A stretch of DNA of 62,500 nucleotides from Halisarca cf. caerulea. Its lineage: Eukaryota > Porifera > Demospongiae > Chondrillida > Halisarcidae. Under the pieces are notes generated by a model. The model did not search any database, had not been told where the DNA came from, and worked only from the letters and a program-made list of their open reading frames with translations. Numbering within the stretch: position 1 is the first letter of the stretch; the number at the start of each line of letters is the position of its first letter. Location: assembly GCA_963170055.1 (NCBI GenBank), contig CAUJGJ010000002.1, forward strand, positions 3,405,346-3,467,845, given 5' to 3'. The translations under genes and the position numbers were made by a program. Positions 13,601 to 22,900 of this stretch are shown here, piece after piece.

Positions 13601-16600
13601 AATGATAAATATTCACACGGTTTCAACAATTAACCTCTACAAAATATATTCATTTTCCCCTTCAACTTTCGAAGTGAGATACATACATAATATGGCAACT
13701 TACACAATATGAAGTTTTACTTGTTGCCATCAAATTGTGTTATAGTAGTTAGTTATAGTGGTTGCAGTCAACTTTGCTATTCTTCATTGCACTCACAGTA
13801 TAATGCATGTGTATCAACAGTCAGACTTATAGGTGATTTAAACATACAAACACGTATCACGTATATATATCTAAACATCTACAAGAATCTCATTTTTATA
13901 ACCATTGTGCAACCATAATCAACACTGACATGCAATCATTGCACATTGTGTTATTATCCCTCAGACAAAAGTCACAGATGGCACTCAGTGAATTTCAGGA
14001 AAATTCAGCATCTGAAAGAGTTCGAAATGATCAAATTCTACAGGCGCTATCACAAGAACTTCAGGATACACAGAGGAAGAACGAAATTCTTATTCTAATG
14101 GTGAGGAATATAACTACATGTTCTATATCAGTATTCATCTACTTTCATTTAAATCCTATTGTGGTTAATGTGCCTTACGTTTTGTGTGCTGGAGCCACCC
14201 TCTGGTAAAATATTTCATATGCATGCATATGGTATTTATCCTTTCTACATGGTAATATGTTGTGTAACCTAGTGTAATTACTTGCACACATGTAGGAAGG
14301 TGAAAGTAAGACGTCAATTGAAATCTTGAGAGGCTGTTCAGAACAGTGTGAAAAAGAATGGACTGATATGGCAACAGAATATCGGGACAGAATAGAAAAA
14401 TATGAAACACAGAAAAAGCAAATGGAAGTACGTAAGCTCCATGATACAGATGTACCATGATATGATCTGTATATATGTACGTAGATCTCTATGACTAACA
14501 TACGTATCAGCATGCCTTCAAGTTAGTTAAGTGGTTGCAGTCAACTTTGTCACTTTCATTCAGGTTCTTTTTTAATTGTAGAGTTTGTCCTAGGTCTTTG
14601 TGCTGTGCATGGGGAAGAATATTCAGGGATTGTTGTGACACCAGTAGCAATGGCATAAACCTGCTTCTATGTAGAATAATTGCAGTTAATCATGAAACGA
14701 TTGCATTTAAAACAAATATTGCAATTGTGGGTTTAGATCCTCTTAAACACTATTTTCATGTCCCAGTTATATTCAGACTACTTCATTCTTATTTTTAAGT
14801 TATATGTAAATTTACGATCTTTCGTAATCTTTCATGATATGGTACAGGTATTTAATGGTGCCTTGTGACTCATGATTGACTGATGATCACTCATATATGC
14901 AGGAAGACTATGCTCTATGGGAAGAAAAAATGGCTAGAAGCAAAGCTCAACTCGATTTACTTCAAGTGGGTATGGCACATGTTGACATTCAGTCATGTCA
15001 AGTACAAATTTTAATCATTACAAAGTGATTATGGTATGTGAATGTGTACCCCTAAACTAGCCTATACATGAAGATCTCAGTCAAAAACTAGCAAATATGC
15101 AAAAGAAGTATGAAGAGATGCGAAAGAAAGCTGTAGGTATGACACACAATGTGTATATATATATACATGGGCACATGTAGTTTATCTGTAGGCACAATGT
15201 AGCATATACATACGTATACATTGGTGTACTTGGAGTGCATGTACAATAGATACCTTACTAAATAAGTATGTACTTATGCATGTCCATATACGTATATACT
15301 GGTAGTCTCAAGTAACAGGCCCGGAGGTGAGTATGTCATGCATGTACAGTGTGTATGCTTTTATAGTTATCAAACCATACAATAGAACGAAAAAGCCAAG
15401 AGATGAATATTCGAAAAGATTTGAAGCATAAAGTTCAAATGTATGACGACAACATACATCAAAAGGCAAGAATTGTGTGACATATAATTGTAGATAGTAT
15501 TAAAATAGTTTCGTTTGCATCATTCACTGGTGTTACAAGACTAGTTTGGCCAGCTATATAGGCCACCAGCTCGACAGATTAACACATGACCTACTACAAG
15601 AACCTTCATGTCTGCATGTACAGATGTCTGTATGCTAAAACACTATAACATGCAGTTATGTTTTGTTCAAGTAGAAACTACTTCAGAGGGCATTGGCTAG
15701 CTCTCGTGTACAGTCATCAAGTATTTTGAGACAGTGCTCAGCAGAAGCAAAATTATCTCAGGACAGTATTGCTGCATCTGAATTGAAGCTTGAAGCAATC
15801 TTGCATGAAAATGACCGGTGAGAAAGATTCAGACAATGGTATATTATGCATGTTGTAATTACTGTTACAAGGTGCACTGTTTATCAAAGTATTCCACTCC
15901 TTTGCTTTTGCGTAGGTTAACACAAGTAGGTTTGTGCGCATATACATAAATATATATAATATATATACTACATATGTTTATATGCTAAAATTAATGCATG
16001 TTCACATCATTACAGTATATGTATACACACATACATAGTATAGTTTGTGGGATGTTTTACTAATCGATCTTCCGGCCTGATGTAGATTGTGTATGCTAGA
16101 TTGTATGAGTGCTTTGTGTCTGGGGACAAGTATGTAGTGTTACATCTGTCAAAGCTCTCTAATCCGACACTCTATGGGACTTGAAACAAGTGTCAAATTA
16201 CGAGGTTGTCCGATTATGGAGTGACCCTCAGTATACTTTAGTATTGTAACTGTACCTCATAAGATGGTTGGATTAGAGACCATGTTGGATTATAAAGGTG
16301 TCGGATTAGAGAGGTTTCACTGTAATTACAAAGTGTAGCTTTCAAGAGTATGTACTTATATGAGCATATAGAAGATATTAGCATTGACCAAAGAGGAAGA
16401 TGAACTGGAGAAGATGAGGACTGCACTTTCTGAGAAGGGTAAAGACACATTATGCAGCATGCCTACACACTTAATGTCCATTTCTACCAATATTTACATG
16501 TTAGCATAATAATCATCACATGCATAATCCACAGTCAGCCACATTGACATGTATAGTGCTTGCATTCAATGATTTATAAAGTCATTCAAATCTGTAAATT

Positions 16601-17833
16601 GTAGTGGCAATTGAGACAAAAGAAGTCACAAGTCCTAGTTTTATAAATGAACAACCCTCTTGTACTTCGTTTGGTCAGGTATGTACTTTTATCTTTCAAA
16701 AAAATGTACGTATTATAATGTTTTTACATGTAATTAATGTACTGTACCAATTATATGTACATGTACATAGCATATACCGAATACATACTGTATACAGTTT
16801 CTGTGTTGTAACTACAGTGAAACCTCTCTAATCCAACCACCATAGGACCAAGAAATTTGGTCAGGTTCATTTCAATATATGGGTGATTGGAGACCAAAAT
16901 AGTATGCCAGTTTAGACAGTGTGGCCAAGTTTCAGAGGCTTGAATTAGAGAGGTTTCACTGTTAGAAGCAGCTGTGCATATGAGTCTCTTTTCTGAAGGC
17001 AACTCAATGCATGCAGCAACAGTGAGTTAAAGTTTCCCTTATATAACAAAGGAGATTCACAGCAATATTATATAATTGTGAGTACTTATGCAATTGCAAG
17101 ATTTTGACCATTGCAAAGTTTAGATCACAAACATTTCAGCTTCCCCTAAAATAAAGTAATGCACAATTTCAGAGTTAAAAATACATTTCCCATTATATAC
17201 AGTATGCTTGGAGATTCCCAGCATACGTTTACATGTGTATATGTATTTGATTTTGTATAAGTAATATACATGCACGTATCTATATAAGTGAAACCTTCTT
17301 ATAAAGATATTCACTGTAGGACTTTTGCTTGCATATATAGACCACAAAGAAGACTGATGTGCTACATAAGCTCAGTGAGCTTTACAGACAGTGTGGAGAA
17401 CGCACACAATGGTAAGTTTCTTGCATGTGTTGGACTGAATCCTCACACTGCACTGAGCATATTTGCATTTTGTTTGTATGTACCATAATTGGGGCCCAGA
17501 AGGTGTTTTGTATTAAGCACACACTCCACCCGCACACACATGAGAGCATTTCCATAATACTGTGAAACCTCTGTAATCTGCCACCTCAAATATTCTGGCA
17601 TTCTCTCTAATCCAAACATCTTATGAAGTGCCTACCCCATATTAAGATAGTTAATAGTCACTCTGTAATCCGGCAACCTCCTATACAGTCCAACACTTTC
17701 TTGAAGTCCCATTGAATGTCAGATTAGAGAGGTTTCACTGCATGTACTGAGAAAGGTCATATTACGTACATATATATAGCAGTTACTATCATGTGACTTG
17801 CTACAATACAAATTAGACAATCTTTGCAGTTGA
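4672..17833 (+). CDS. Long coiled-coil protein, family not recognised
   Basis: Twenty-seven exons join with matching phases to about 700 residues: 4672-4744, 4839-4885, 6846-6957, 7137-7189, 7350-7432, 7618-7695, 7765-7819, 7971-8069, 8226-8281, 8529-8592, 9799-9908, 9999-10080, 10474-10546, 11484-11547, 12033-12143, 13347-13418, 13965-14100, 14296-14427, 14903-14965, 15061-15132, 15367-15465, 15675-15817, 15916-15925, 16372-16438, 16605-16678, 17341-17411, 17830-17833. The product is nearly all heptad-rich helix full of E, K, Q and L; no signal peptide, membrane segment or enzyme motif is visible. Such proteins are often centrosomal or ciliary, but that is a guess. The start at 4672 has a good context (GGCATGG); an alternative first exon, 4776-4791 (MQTVKG), has the same phase. 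Exon 23 is only 10 nt. The intron after 15465 appears to start with GC. The last exon and stop are the weakest part. Confidence 0.75.
5100..5395 (-). mobile_element. 3' end of a retroposon with hairpin and (AAT)n tail
   Basis: On the minus strand the segment ends with the small hairpin GGGCTGAAGAAGCCC, then a short linker and a perfect (AAT)n run (5107-5130 on the plus strand). A 3' stem-loop followed by a trinucleotide tail is how several LINE and SINE families end. The body to about 5395 has no recognisable domain, so this is a 5'-truncated copy or a SINE. It sits in intron 2 of the coiled-coil gene. Confidence 0.5.
5466..6149. mobile_element. Foldback element with 98-bp perfect inner palindrome
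   Basis: The outer arms (about 5466-5535 and 6079-6149) are near-perfect inverted repeats carrying TGACTGTTCGCGTATTCTGC. Inside the left arm is a perfect palindrome at 5531-5628 centred on an ATATAT run. Between the arms lies non-coding DNA with a C21 tract at about 6046-6066 and several GGGGGGTGCT-type motifs. The short plus-strand ORF at 5716-5898 is attributed to chance. Confidence 0.75.
6168..6298. repeat. 131-bp hairpin, start of a repeat cluster
   Basis: The segment is an almost perfect inverted repeat whose arms contain CTGCGGAAATTTAGG and ATACAGTATATCCTCC, with a short loop around CCTCATATGAGG. It directly follows the larger foldback element and begins a cluster of related sequence. 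Confidence 0.8.
6299..6670. repeat. Two diverged copies of a GAAAGTTTCATCCTGCGAAA family
   Basis: Two blocks (about 6300-6400 and 6475-6625) share TCCACGAAAGTTTCATCCTG and CATAGAT(A/G)CTAAAA. The second again ends in sequence matching the hairpin arm (GGATTAGGAGGATATACTG). The same family recurs at about 8690-8865 and 59560-59780. Non-coding; probable MITE remnants. Confidence 0.55.
8593..9798. other. Intron of coiled-coil gene: repeat remnants and (GT)n
   Basis: The intron between exons 10 and 11 holds a diverged copy of the TGCGAAAGTTT family (8690-8865) and a (GT)n-(GTGC)n microsatellite (about 9473-9525). The ORF at 9100-9297 has no splice-compatible ends or recognisable content and is not called. 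Nothing else is recognised. Confidence 0.5.
10321..10390. repeat. 70-bp hairpin
   Basis: Arms TGATGCAT...GAAGGTGAAAACTGCA pair with their reverse complement around a short ATGATTT loop, with two small mismatches. It is an isolated intronic foldback between exons 12 and 13 of the coiled-coil gene. Confidence 0.75.
10556..11408. mobile_element. hAT-like non-autonomous TIR element
   Basis: The left end CAGGGTTTTATCTGGGG matches the reversed right end CAGGGTTTTATCCGGGG. Ends starting CAGGG are typical of hAT elements, but I see no clear 8-bp target duplication, so the assignment is tentative. The interior has a tandem GTTCCCCCCTTCAGCAGAAA unit near the left end and no ORF. It lies in the intron between exons 13 and 14 of the coiled-coil gene. 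Confidence 0.6.
11610..11785. mobile_element. Short MITE, TA-flanked
   Basis: The ends ACAGTCGAACCTCGTTAAC and the reversed ACAGCCAAACCTTGTTAAC form about 19-bp imperfect terminal inverted repeats flanked by TA. The interior repeats AACATGAAA several times. Tc1/mariner-like size and target; no coding content. Confidence 0.65.
12144..13346. other. Intron of coiled-coil gene, mostly unique sequence
   Basis: The 1.2-kb intron between exons 15 and 16 has a GC-richer stretch at about 12560-12990 with no long ORF, and at about 13030-13165 a copy of the GATAAACCAGGTG / GTTAGATAAACCA repeat family found again as a tandem array near 56840. No gene is seen in it. Confidence 0.4.
15916..15925 (+). other. 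10-nt microexon of the coiled-coil gene
   Basis: The preceding exon ends in CG (phase 2) at 15817. The decamer GTTAACACAA, flanked by TTTTGCGTAG and GTAGGT, completes CGG and adds TTA ACA CAA, returning to phase 0 for the exon at 16372. Skipping it would break the frame, which supports it as a real exon. Confidence 0.6.
16152..16324. mobile_element. MITE, CTCTCTAATCCGACA family
   Basis: The left part reads CTCTCTAATCCGACACT and the right end reads GTCGGATTAGAGAGGTTTCA then CTGTA, giving an inverted-repeat element. The interior contains GTACCTCATAAGATGGTTGG, shared with copies at 17559-17741, 56025-56176 and 60385-60560. Intronic in the coiled-coil gene. Confidence 0.7.
16813..16963. mobile_element. 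MITE, ACAGTGAAACCTCTCTAATC ends
   Basis: Near-perfect terminal inverted repeats of about 25 bp beginning ACAGTGAAACCTCTCTAAT, 150 bp overall. The interior differs from the neighbouring copy at 16152 and matches the copy at about 49013-49170 (GGTCCATTTCAA and TGTGGCCAA). This is a second subfamily with the same tips. Confidence 0.75.
17559..17741. mobile_element. MITE, third copy in this gene
   Basis: Begins TACTGTGAAACCTCTGTAATC and ends GATTAGAGAGGTTTCACTG. Contains CATCTTATGAAGTGC and an AGTCACTCTGTAATCCGG block as in the 16152 copy, in reverse orientation. It lies in the final intron of the coiled-coil gene model. Confidence 0.65.
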
Positions 17834-17903
17834 ATTGCGTATGTCTGTATGTACGTATAGTATATAGGTACATTCTTAGCTTGGACACCCTTACATAGTA
17901 AAT

Positions 17904-18511
17904 ATACAGTGGAACTTGTTTAGTAAGTACCTAGTTTAATAATTATTAGTACATACTTATAGTAGGGGGATATTGAGTATACTCCTTAAAGGAAGTATTC
18001 TGTCCTTGTGTGTGGCTCATGTACATAAACCAACCCTGATAGTAAACACCTCTGATAAGGCTAGGCAAAATTGATTCCCAGTTTATCGTCAAGCCTTCTA
18101 AATTATAGCATGAGGGCTCGAGGGCGGTCTTTTTTCATTATTTATTTGCATTGAAATGCACATATTATTCATTACGTATGTATTTATACACTTCGATCAT
18201 TATAATAAAACCTTATTCGAAAAATAAGGGAATTATAATATTAATTTTGTTCTAAGACTAATACATGTACAACTGCATGGACATATTAAAATCACATTTT
18301 TAACACAAATTTATGAAACAATATGTAAGGTAGTATAATGGCTAGACTCATCTTTGATCACATAACCACAAATAGTGAATAATGAAAATAGTCAGGCGCA
18401 AGCAAAATCACATGCGGGTGGAAACGATAAACTGGGAATTAACTTTGCCTGGCCTGATAAGTACTGATTTTGTGTCCCCTTCGAGGTACTTACTAAGCAA
18501 GTTTCACTATG
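17904..18511. mobile_element. 0.6-kb TIR element
   Basis: The left end ACAGTGGAACTTGTTTAGTA matches the reversed right end CATAGTGAAACTTGCTTAGTA, and subterminal blocks (CCTGATAAGTAC / GATAAACTGGGAATTAA and their complements around 18030-18100) extend the pairing. No ORF of note. It lies between the coiled-coil and symplekin genes. Confidence 0.6.
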
Positions 18512-19900
18512 TAGACAAGGGCAGGAGTCACTTAATCCACTATGCAAAAAATTGTAAAGAGCACTATTTATTATAATATGAATTACAATTAGTATATAAG
18601 CAAAAGAAAACAATAATAAACCACTACATACTGTACGTATGTGTGTATGCAAACCCCAGCCATCATGCAGGAAGATAAATCCAGCCTGTATGCATATGCA
18701 TTCCTCTATTATGTATTAGTACAGCAAAACAATTATAGTGATTGATAAGACTTGGTCCTTTAGTTGCAATAAATCAGAGATTGTAAGTTTATAATTCAAT
18801 CAGCAGGCAGATCGACTGATGACAACACCTACCATTTTACCTGCACCATTTTTGCTCATGCATACTTACAGCATATAATATGACATAGCCGTATATAGTG
18901 CACAAACACATGTGACCCAATTGTGTTCTACTCTATCATATGAAGCTTCAACTGGCTATGGTAAATTTCTGATATAGTGAAGAATTTATTGTGTCCCCTT
19001 TGATATGTTATAACGAGATTACACTGCATGTATGTACTGTATATGACAGGGCTGCAGGGGGGGGGTCACTCTGCATGGGGTTTTGTCTACTATGCATGGG
19101 TATAAGTTCCCACACACCTTAAAATAGTTGTATGCACCAGGCAGTGTGTATAAATGTAGTTCTATATCCCAGTTTGTGAAAGATCAAAGCAAAAACTGGG
19201 CATGTATGGTAGTTATCACCGGGTATTATAACTACTAAGGTTTAATATATATAGTCAATTAGGTACACGTGTTAATAAAATTAATTATTGCACACTGTGC
19301 AATCAAGTCTACAAAATGAAAATAGATTTGTACAGGATATATTCAAAGTTGATCAGTTTCACTCTCATGATATCCGGAGGGGTCATGCATCATGCACAGG
19401 CCTAGCTGCATGCGACCTTAGCTTTGCCTTGCATGTGTACACAGTCTTGCAATAACTCAGATTTCACGCTCATATACCGGAATATAACTAAGAAACCTAT
19501 GTAGCTATAATTACTGGCCTTGAAGATCTAGTTGCATGTATGTGTACACACTATAGATATATGGAGTTATGCATGCAAGATAATTCCATTCTGGAAACAT
19601 GCATACATATGTACTTACCTATTACTTGCATGTACATTGTGCTATACTTTGTACCAATGCTCATAGGTTGTGCAAAACACTTAAAGAAAGCCGTATAGTG
19701 GAATTCAAGTTTTAAGTCCATTCCACTGCCATCAGATCAGCTGAGATATCTGAAAAGACTATAATAATTATAATATTCTACTACTTACACGTTTTATTCC
19801 ACAGTCAGCTTACACGTGTACTGTGACTATTAGTTCACAAGCAAAAAAGTTATTGTAGTCAATGATATAATAATACTGAATATTATGATGTACTCAGTTT
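18512..19900. other. Intergenic, no gene seen
   Basis: AT-rich DNA between the end of the coiled-coil model and the 3' end of symplekin. A G8 tract lies at about 19059. The minus-strand AATAAA at 19793-19798, about 100 bp beyond the symplekin stop, is a plausible poly(A) signal. No domain or splice-consistent coding stretch is recognised. Confidence 0.4.
19793..19798 (-). terminator. Probable poly(A) signal of symplekin
   Basis: TTTATT on the plus strand reads AATAAA on the minus strand, 103 bp beyond the stop codon at 19901-19903. Confidence 0.5.
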
Positions 19901-22900
19901 TTAGGACACTTGACATAGTGCTGTTCTGTGTACATTGGAACTTTTCTTGTGCTTCTGAAAGAACAACAAAGGAAACAATGCAACAGTTAGATTAATACTG
20001 AAACATTACATAAAATACAAAGACAAACATGTGCACACCCACACCCACACCCACACACACTATATTATTTGTACCCATGGTTTTTTGGAACAGGTGGTTA
20101 ACATAAGCTATACTGACCAGTTAACAGATAAATTGTAGCATTATTTTGATGGTATAAAGCACCTGTTGGCATCCTATACAGGCAGGCAGGTAGGCAGGCA
20201 GGCAGGCAGGCAGCAGGTAGGCAGGCAGTAGTGGAAAATATAGCACCTTGCAGGCTTACAATATTATTTACCTTGATATGAAACTACAAGTAGCTATATT
20301 TACATATACCTACTGTATATGCACAATGCAATTCTATATAATGTCATACATACTGTACATACATGATGGCTCGCTGACTGGTAATGGATCTGTAACAGTC
20401 TTGGTGTCTGATATATCCTACAAAAGGTAGACAGTATGTAACAGGTATGTTGTACATGTACCATCTAGGCACATGCAACAGTATGTTGTTGTTCACAAGT
20501 TTACATACAGTACACATGTAGTACAAGATACACATATTGTGTGCATTAATTTATCATGGTCCTGTAAAAGGACTACATTAATATTAACCATTTAAAAATG
20601 GTAAAAGGATGTAGGATTGACACAGGACCATGCAAAAAGGCCTTATCAAAAAAGGATTCTCCAAAAACATTTGAAACAAGGGTAAGTTGCAAAACCGGTA
20701 CAGGGCTAGGTGGGCAAAGGGCAAGACAGGCATAGGGCTAGACGAGCATAGGGCTACACATACATGAGGCTAGATGGGTATAGGGCTAGACAGAATTTAA
20801 TTGGACTGAGTGTACACTGTGCAAATTCCTACATCCCGCATGCGTAGCACATTATAATAGCAGGCCCGTCGGAAGCATTTTAAAGTGGTACAGTACGGTT
20901 CATGGAAAAGTAAACGTTAACCAGTGAAAAGTTAACGCTTTTGGGTTAACTTTTCACTGGAAAAAGCTACAGGTTAAAAGTTAACGGTTAACCGTTAATA
21001 GTTAACTTCTAACTGATACGTAACACGTATTGTGACGTAACTACTGACGTACGAGACGAAGCATGGCCATTTTGTTGATTCTCGAAGGCTTTTTAGCTAT
21101 CATTTTATTAGCATATTGCAAGCAACGTGTCATGATGAATGCTTAATAGTAACTCCTTCGCCGATTCGAATGTTCTCAGTTACGCCAGCCCTTCTACGTA
21201 TCTTCAACGCGGATTCCAAACACCGTCTCCTTGTCGCATCTCGGACGAACCGCTTTCAATGTATCGGAATCCGATGAGAATTGTATCTATTGTTAACCAG
21301 ATTCAAAATTACAAGAATTCGATAAAATAAAACTTCGAAGCCTAATACAGTAGGCTTACCACTGCGACCGTTTATTTCCGTAATTTATCGGTGTACTCAA
21401 CCCTCTCTTTCTGCAAAGAATTGCAGTAAAAGCGGTCCTCGCTTACGGAATGTCAATCTTGCATGTTAGTTTCGGAATTTCAGTTCGATATCCTAGAGAA
21501 TATGAAATAGGAAATATCTATAACTGATAAACACCTCGGCGAACTTCCATCATCTGCTATTGAAGGGATTTTATCGAGACCGCGAATGGTTTCTTGTCAA
21601 TCTGTTGTTTTATCAATTTCTATCAAGCACTAAAACACGTATCATGGTTGTGGTACTTCATATACCAAGCAATGGTATCTCTGTGTGCGTCGTTCGCGTG
21701 CTATGTTCATTTTCTTTTCTTATTAACCGGAGCGTCTCTTAGTCTCACGGAACAAGACCGTTTCTTCCCCCATACAGTGATTCGGTACACGTTAATTATA
21801 TTCATTGGTGTTGCGAAACGATCTATGGCTGTAAACTCTGGAACTTTAGCAAAATGTTACAACCGCTCTAGCTGGTTCCTTGGATCTACGACGTGAAGCA
21901 AAATGATGCGTTGTTGTTTCATAAGGTACCATGTAGCGAAATATGTGACTAATTTATTAAATAGTAGAATTCCAAAAATTGCTGTGGTAAGCCTAAATAC
22001 AGTACTTTCGCTTGCCGCAACAAGGCTAAAATGTATCTTCGGCGACTTATTGCATAAGAATATTACTACGTCATATAGCGAGCTGGTAGTAGGGAGTTAA
22101 CGGTTAAAGGTTAACTTTTAGCACTATTCCGTTAACTTTTACCCGGAAATAGCTAAAGGTGAAAAGTTAAAATCGTTTACTTTTCCATGAACCGTACTGT
22201 AAGGCCATTGTTTCTAAGCAATACGAATTAGTGCTTGCACTGGGGGCACTGGTAAGGCTATAGTCGATGATTTTAAGCAAAACTGCTTCCATTTACCCTG
22301 GAAAAGGGAAAGAGGATGCTGTACCCCATAGAAATCTGCTTTTTACAGCTAAATACATATAGTGGTATATCTGGGCTGCCTTAGTAGACTGTGGACTTAT
22401 GCAGTTGCCATATTATGATGCTCAGTGACATCACAAAAATGGCATAGAAATGATACAATGCAGGTTTGGCAGTTTTAGAGGTTGGAAGCTGGATTCTAGG
22501 AAATTGAACAAAATCTTTTCTTTGATAACATGGCTTAGCTAGCAAATTAACTTTATTCTGACCAACAGTGGTATGACCCTGGTTGTACCAGCTGTACCGG
22601 CTCTGATGGCCTTGAATAGGTATGTACAAGTACAACCAAAAGTACCTTCTTGTCCTGTTCTGGCTCAGGTGGTAATGATTGCAAGTGAGCATCAATGGCC
22701 GCCTTTAGACTTGTACCAGACTATAAGGTATTTGAATGTGCATGTAAATTGTAAGTTTCACACATCTAAAATAATATATTATGTTTTAAACAATATTCAC
22801 TTTTTTGTCTAAATATACTCAACTACTATTCGAGGCATTATAATAAGAACTGGTTCTGTGGATCCCTTCAAGTTCCTTTTACTGAGGTTGAACTGTGTAT

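Larger units (their letters stand above)
20891..22199. mobile_element. 1.3-kb TIR transposon, TA target duplication
   Basis: The left end CAGTACGGTTCATGGAAAAG is an exact inverted copy of the right end (26 bp, to AAACG), flanked by TA on both sides (20889-20890 and 22200-22201). Subterminal regions are crowded with GTTAAC and AGTTAACTTTTC-like repeats. The size, TA target and lack of transposase make it a non-autonomous Tc1/mariner-pogo type element. The 1-kb core (21030-22090) is GC-richer than its surroundings and looks like acquired sequence, with the short ORFs listed separately. It is inserted in the last symplekin intron. Confidence 0.8.

Noticed and set aside
16984..17022. Extra 23-nt exon in the coiled-coil gene (ending at a GTGAGT donor)
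   Set aside because: Including it shifts the next exon out of its coiled-coil frame; direct joining of 16678 to 17341 keeps it.
21594..21896. 100-codon ORF in the 1.3-kb element
   Set aside because: Unusually rich in F, C and S with no domain; overlaps another frame, probably chance in the GC-richer core.
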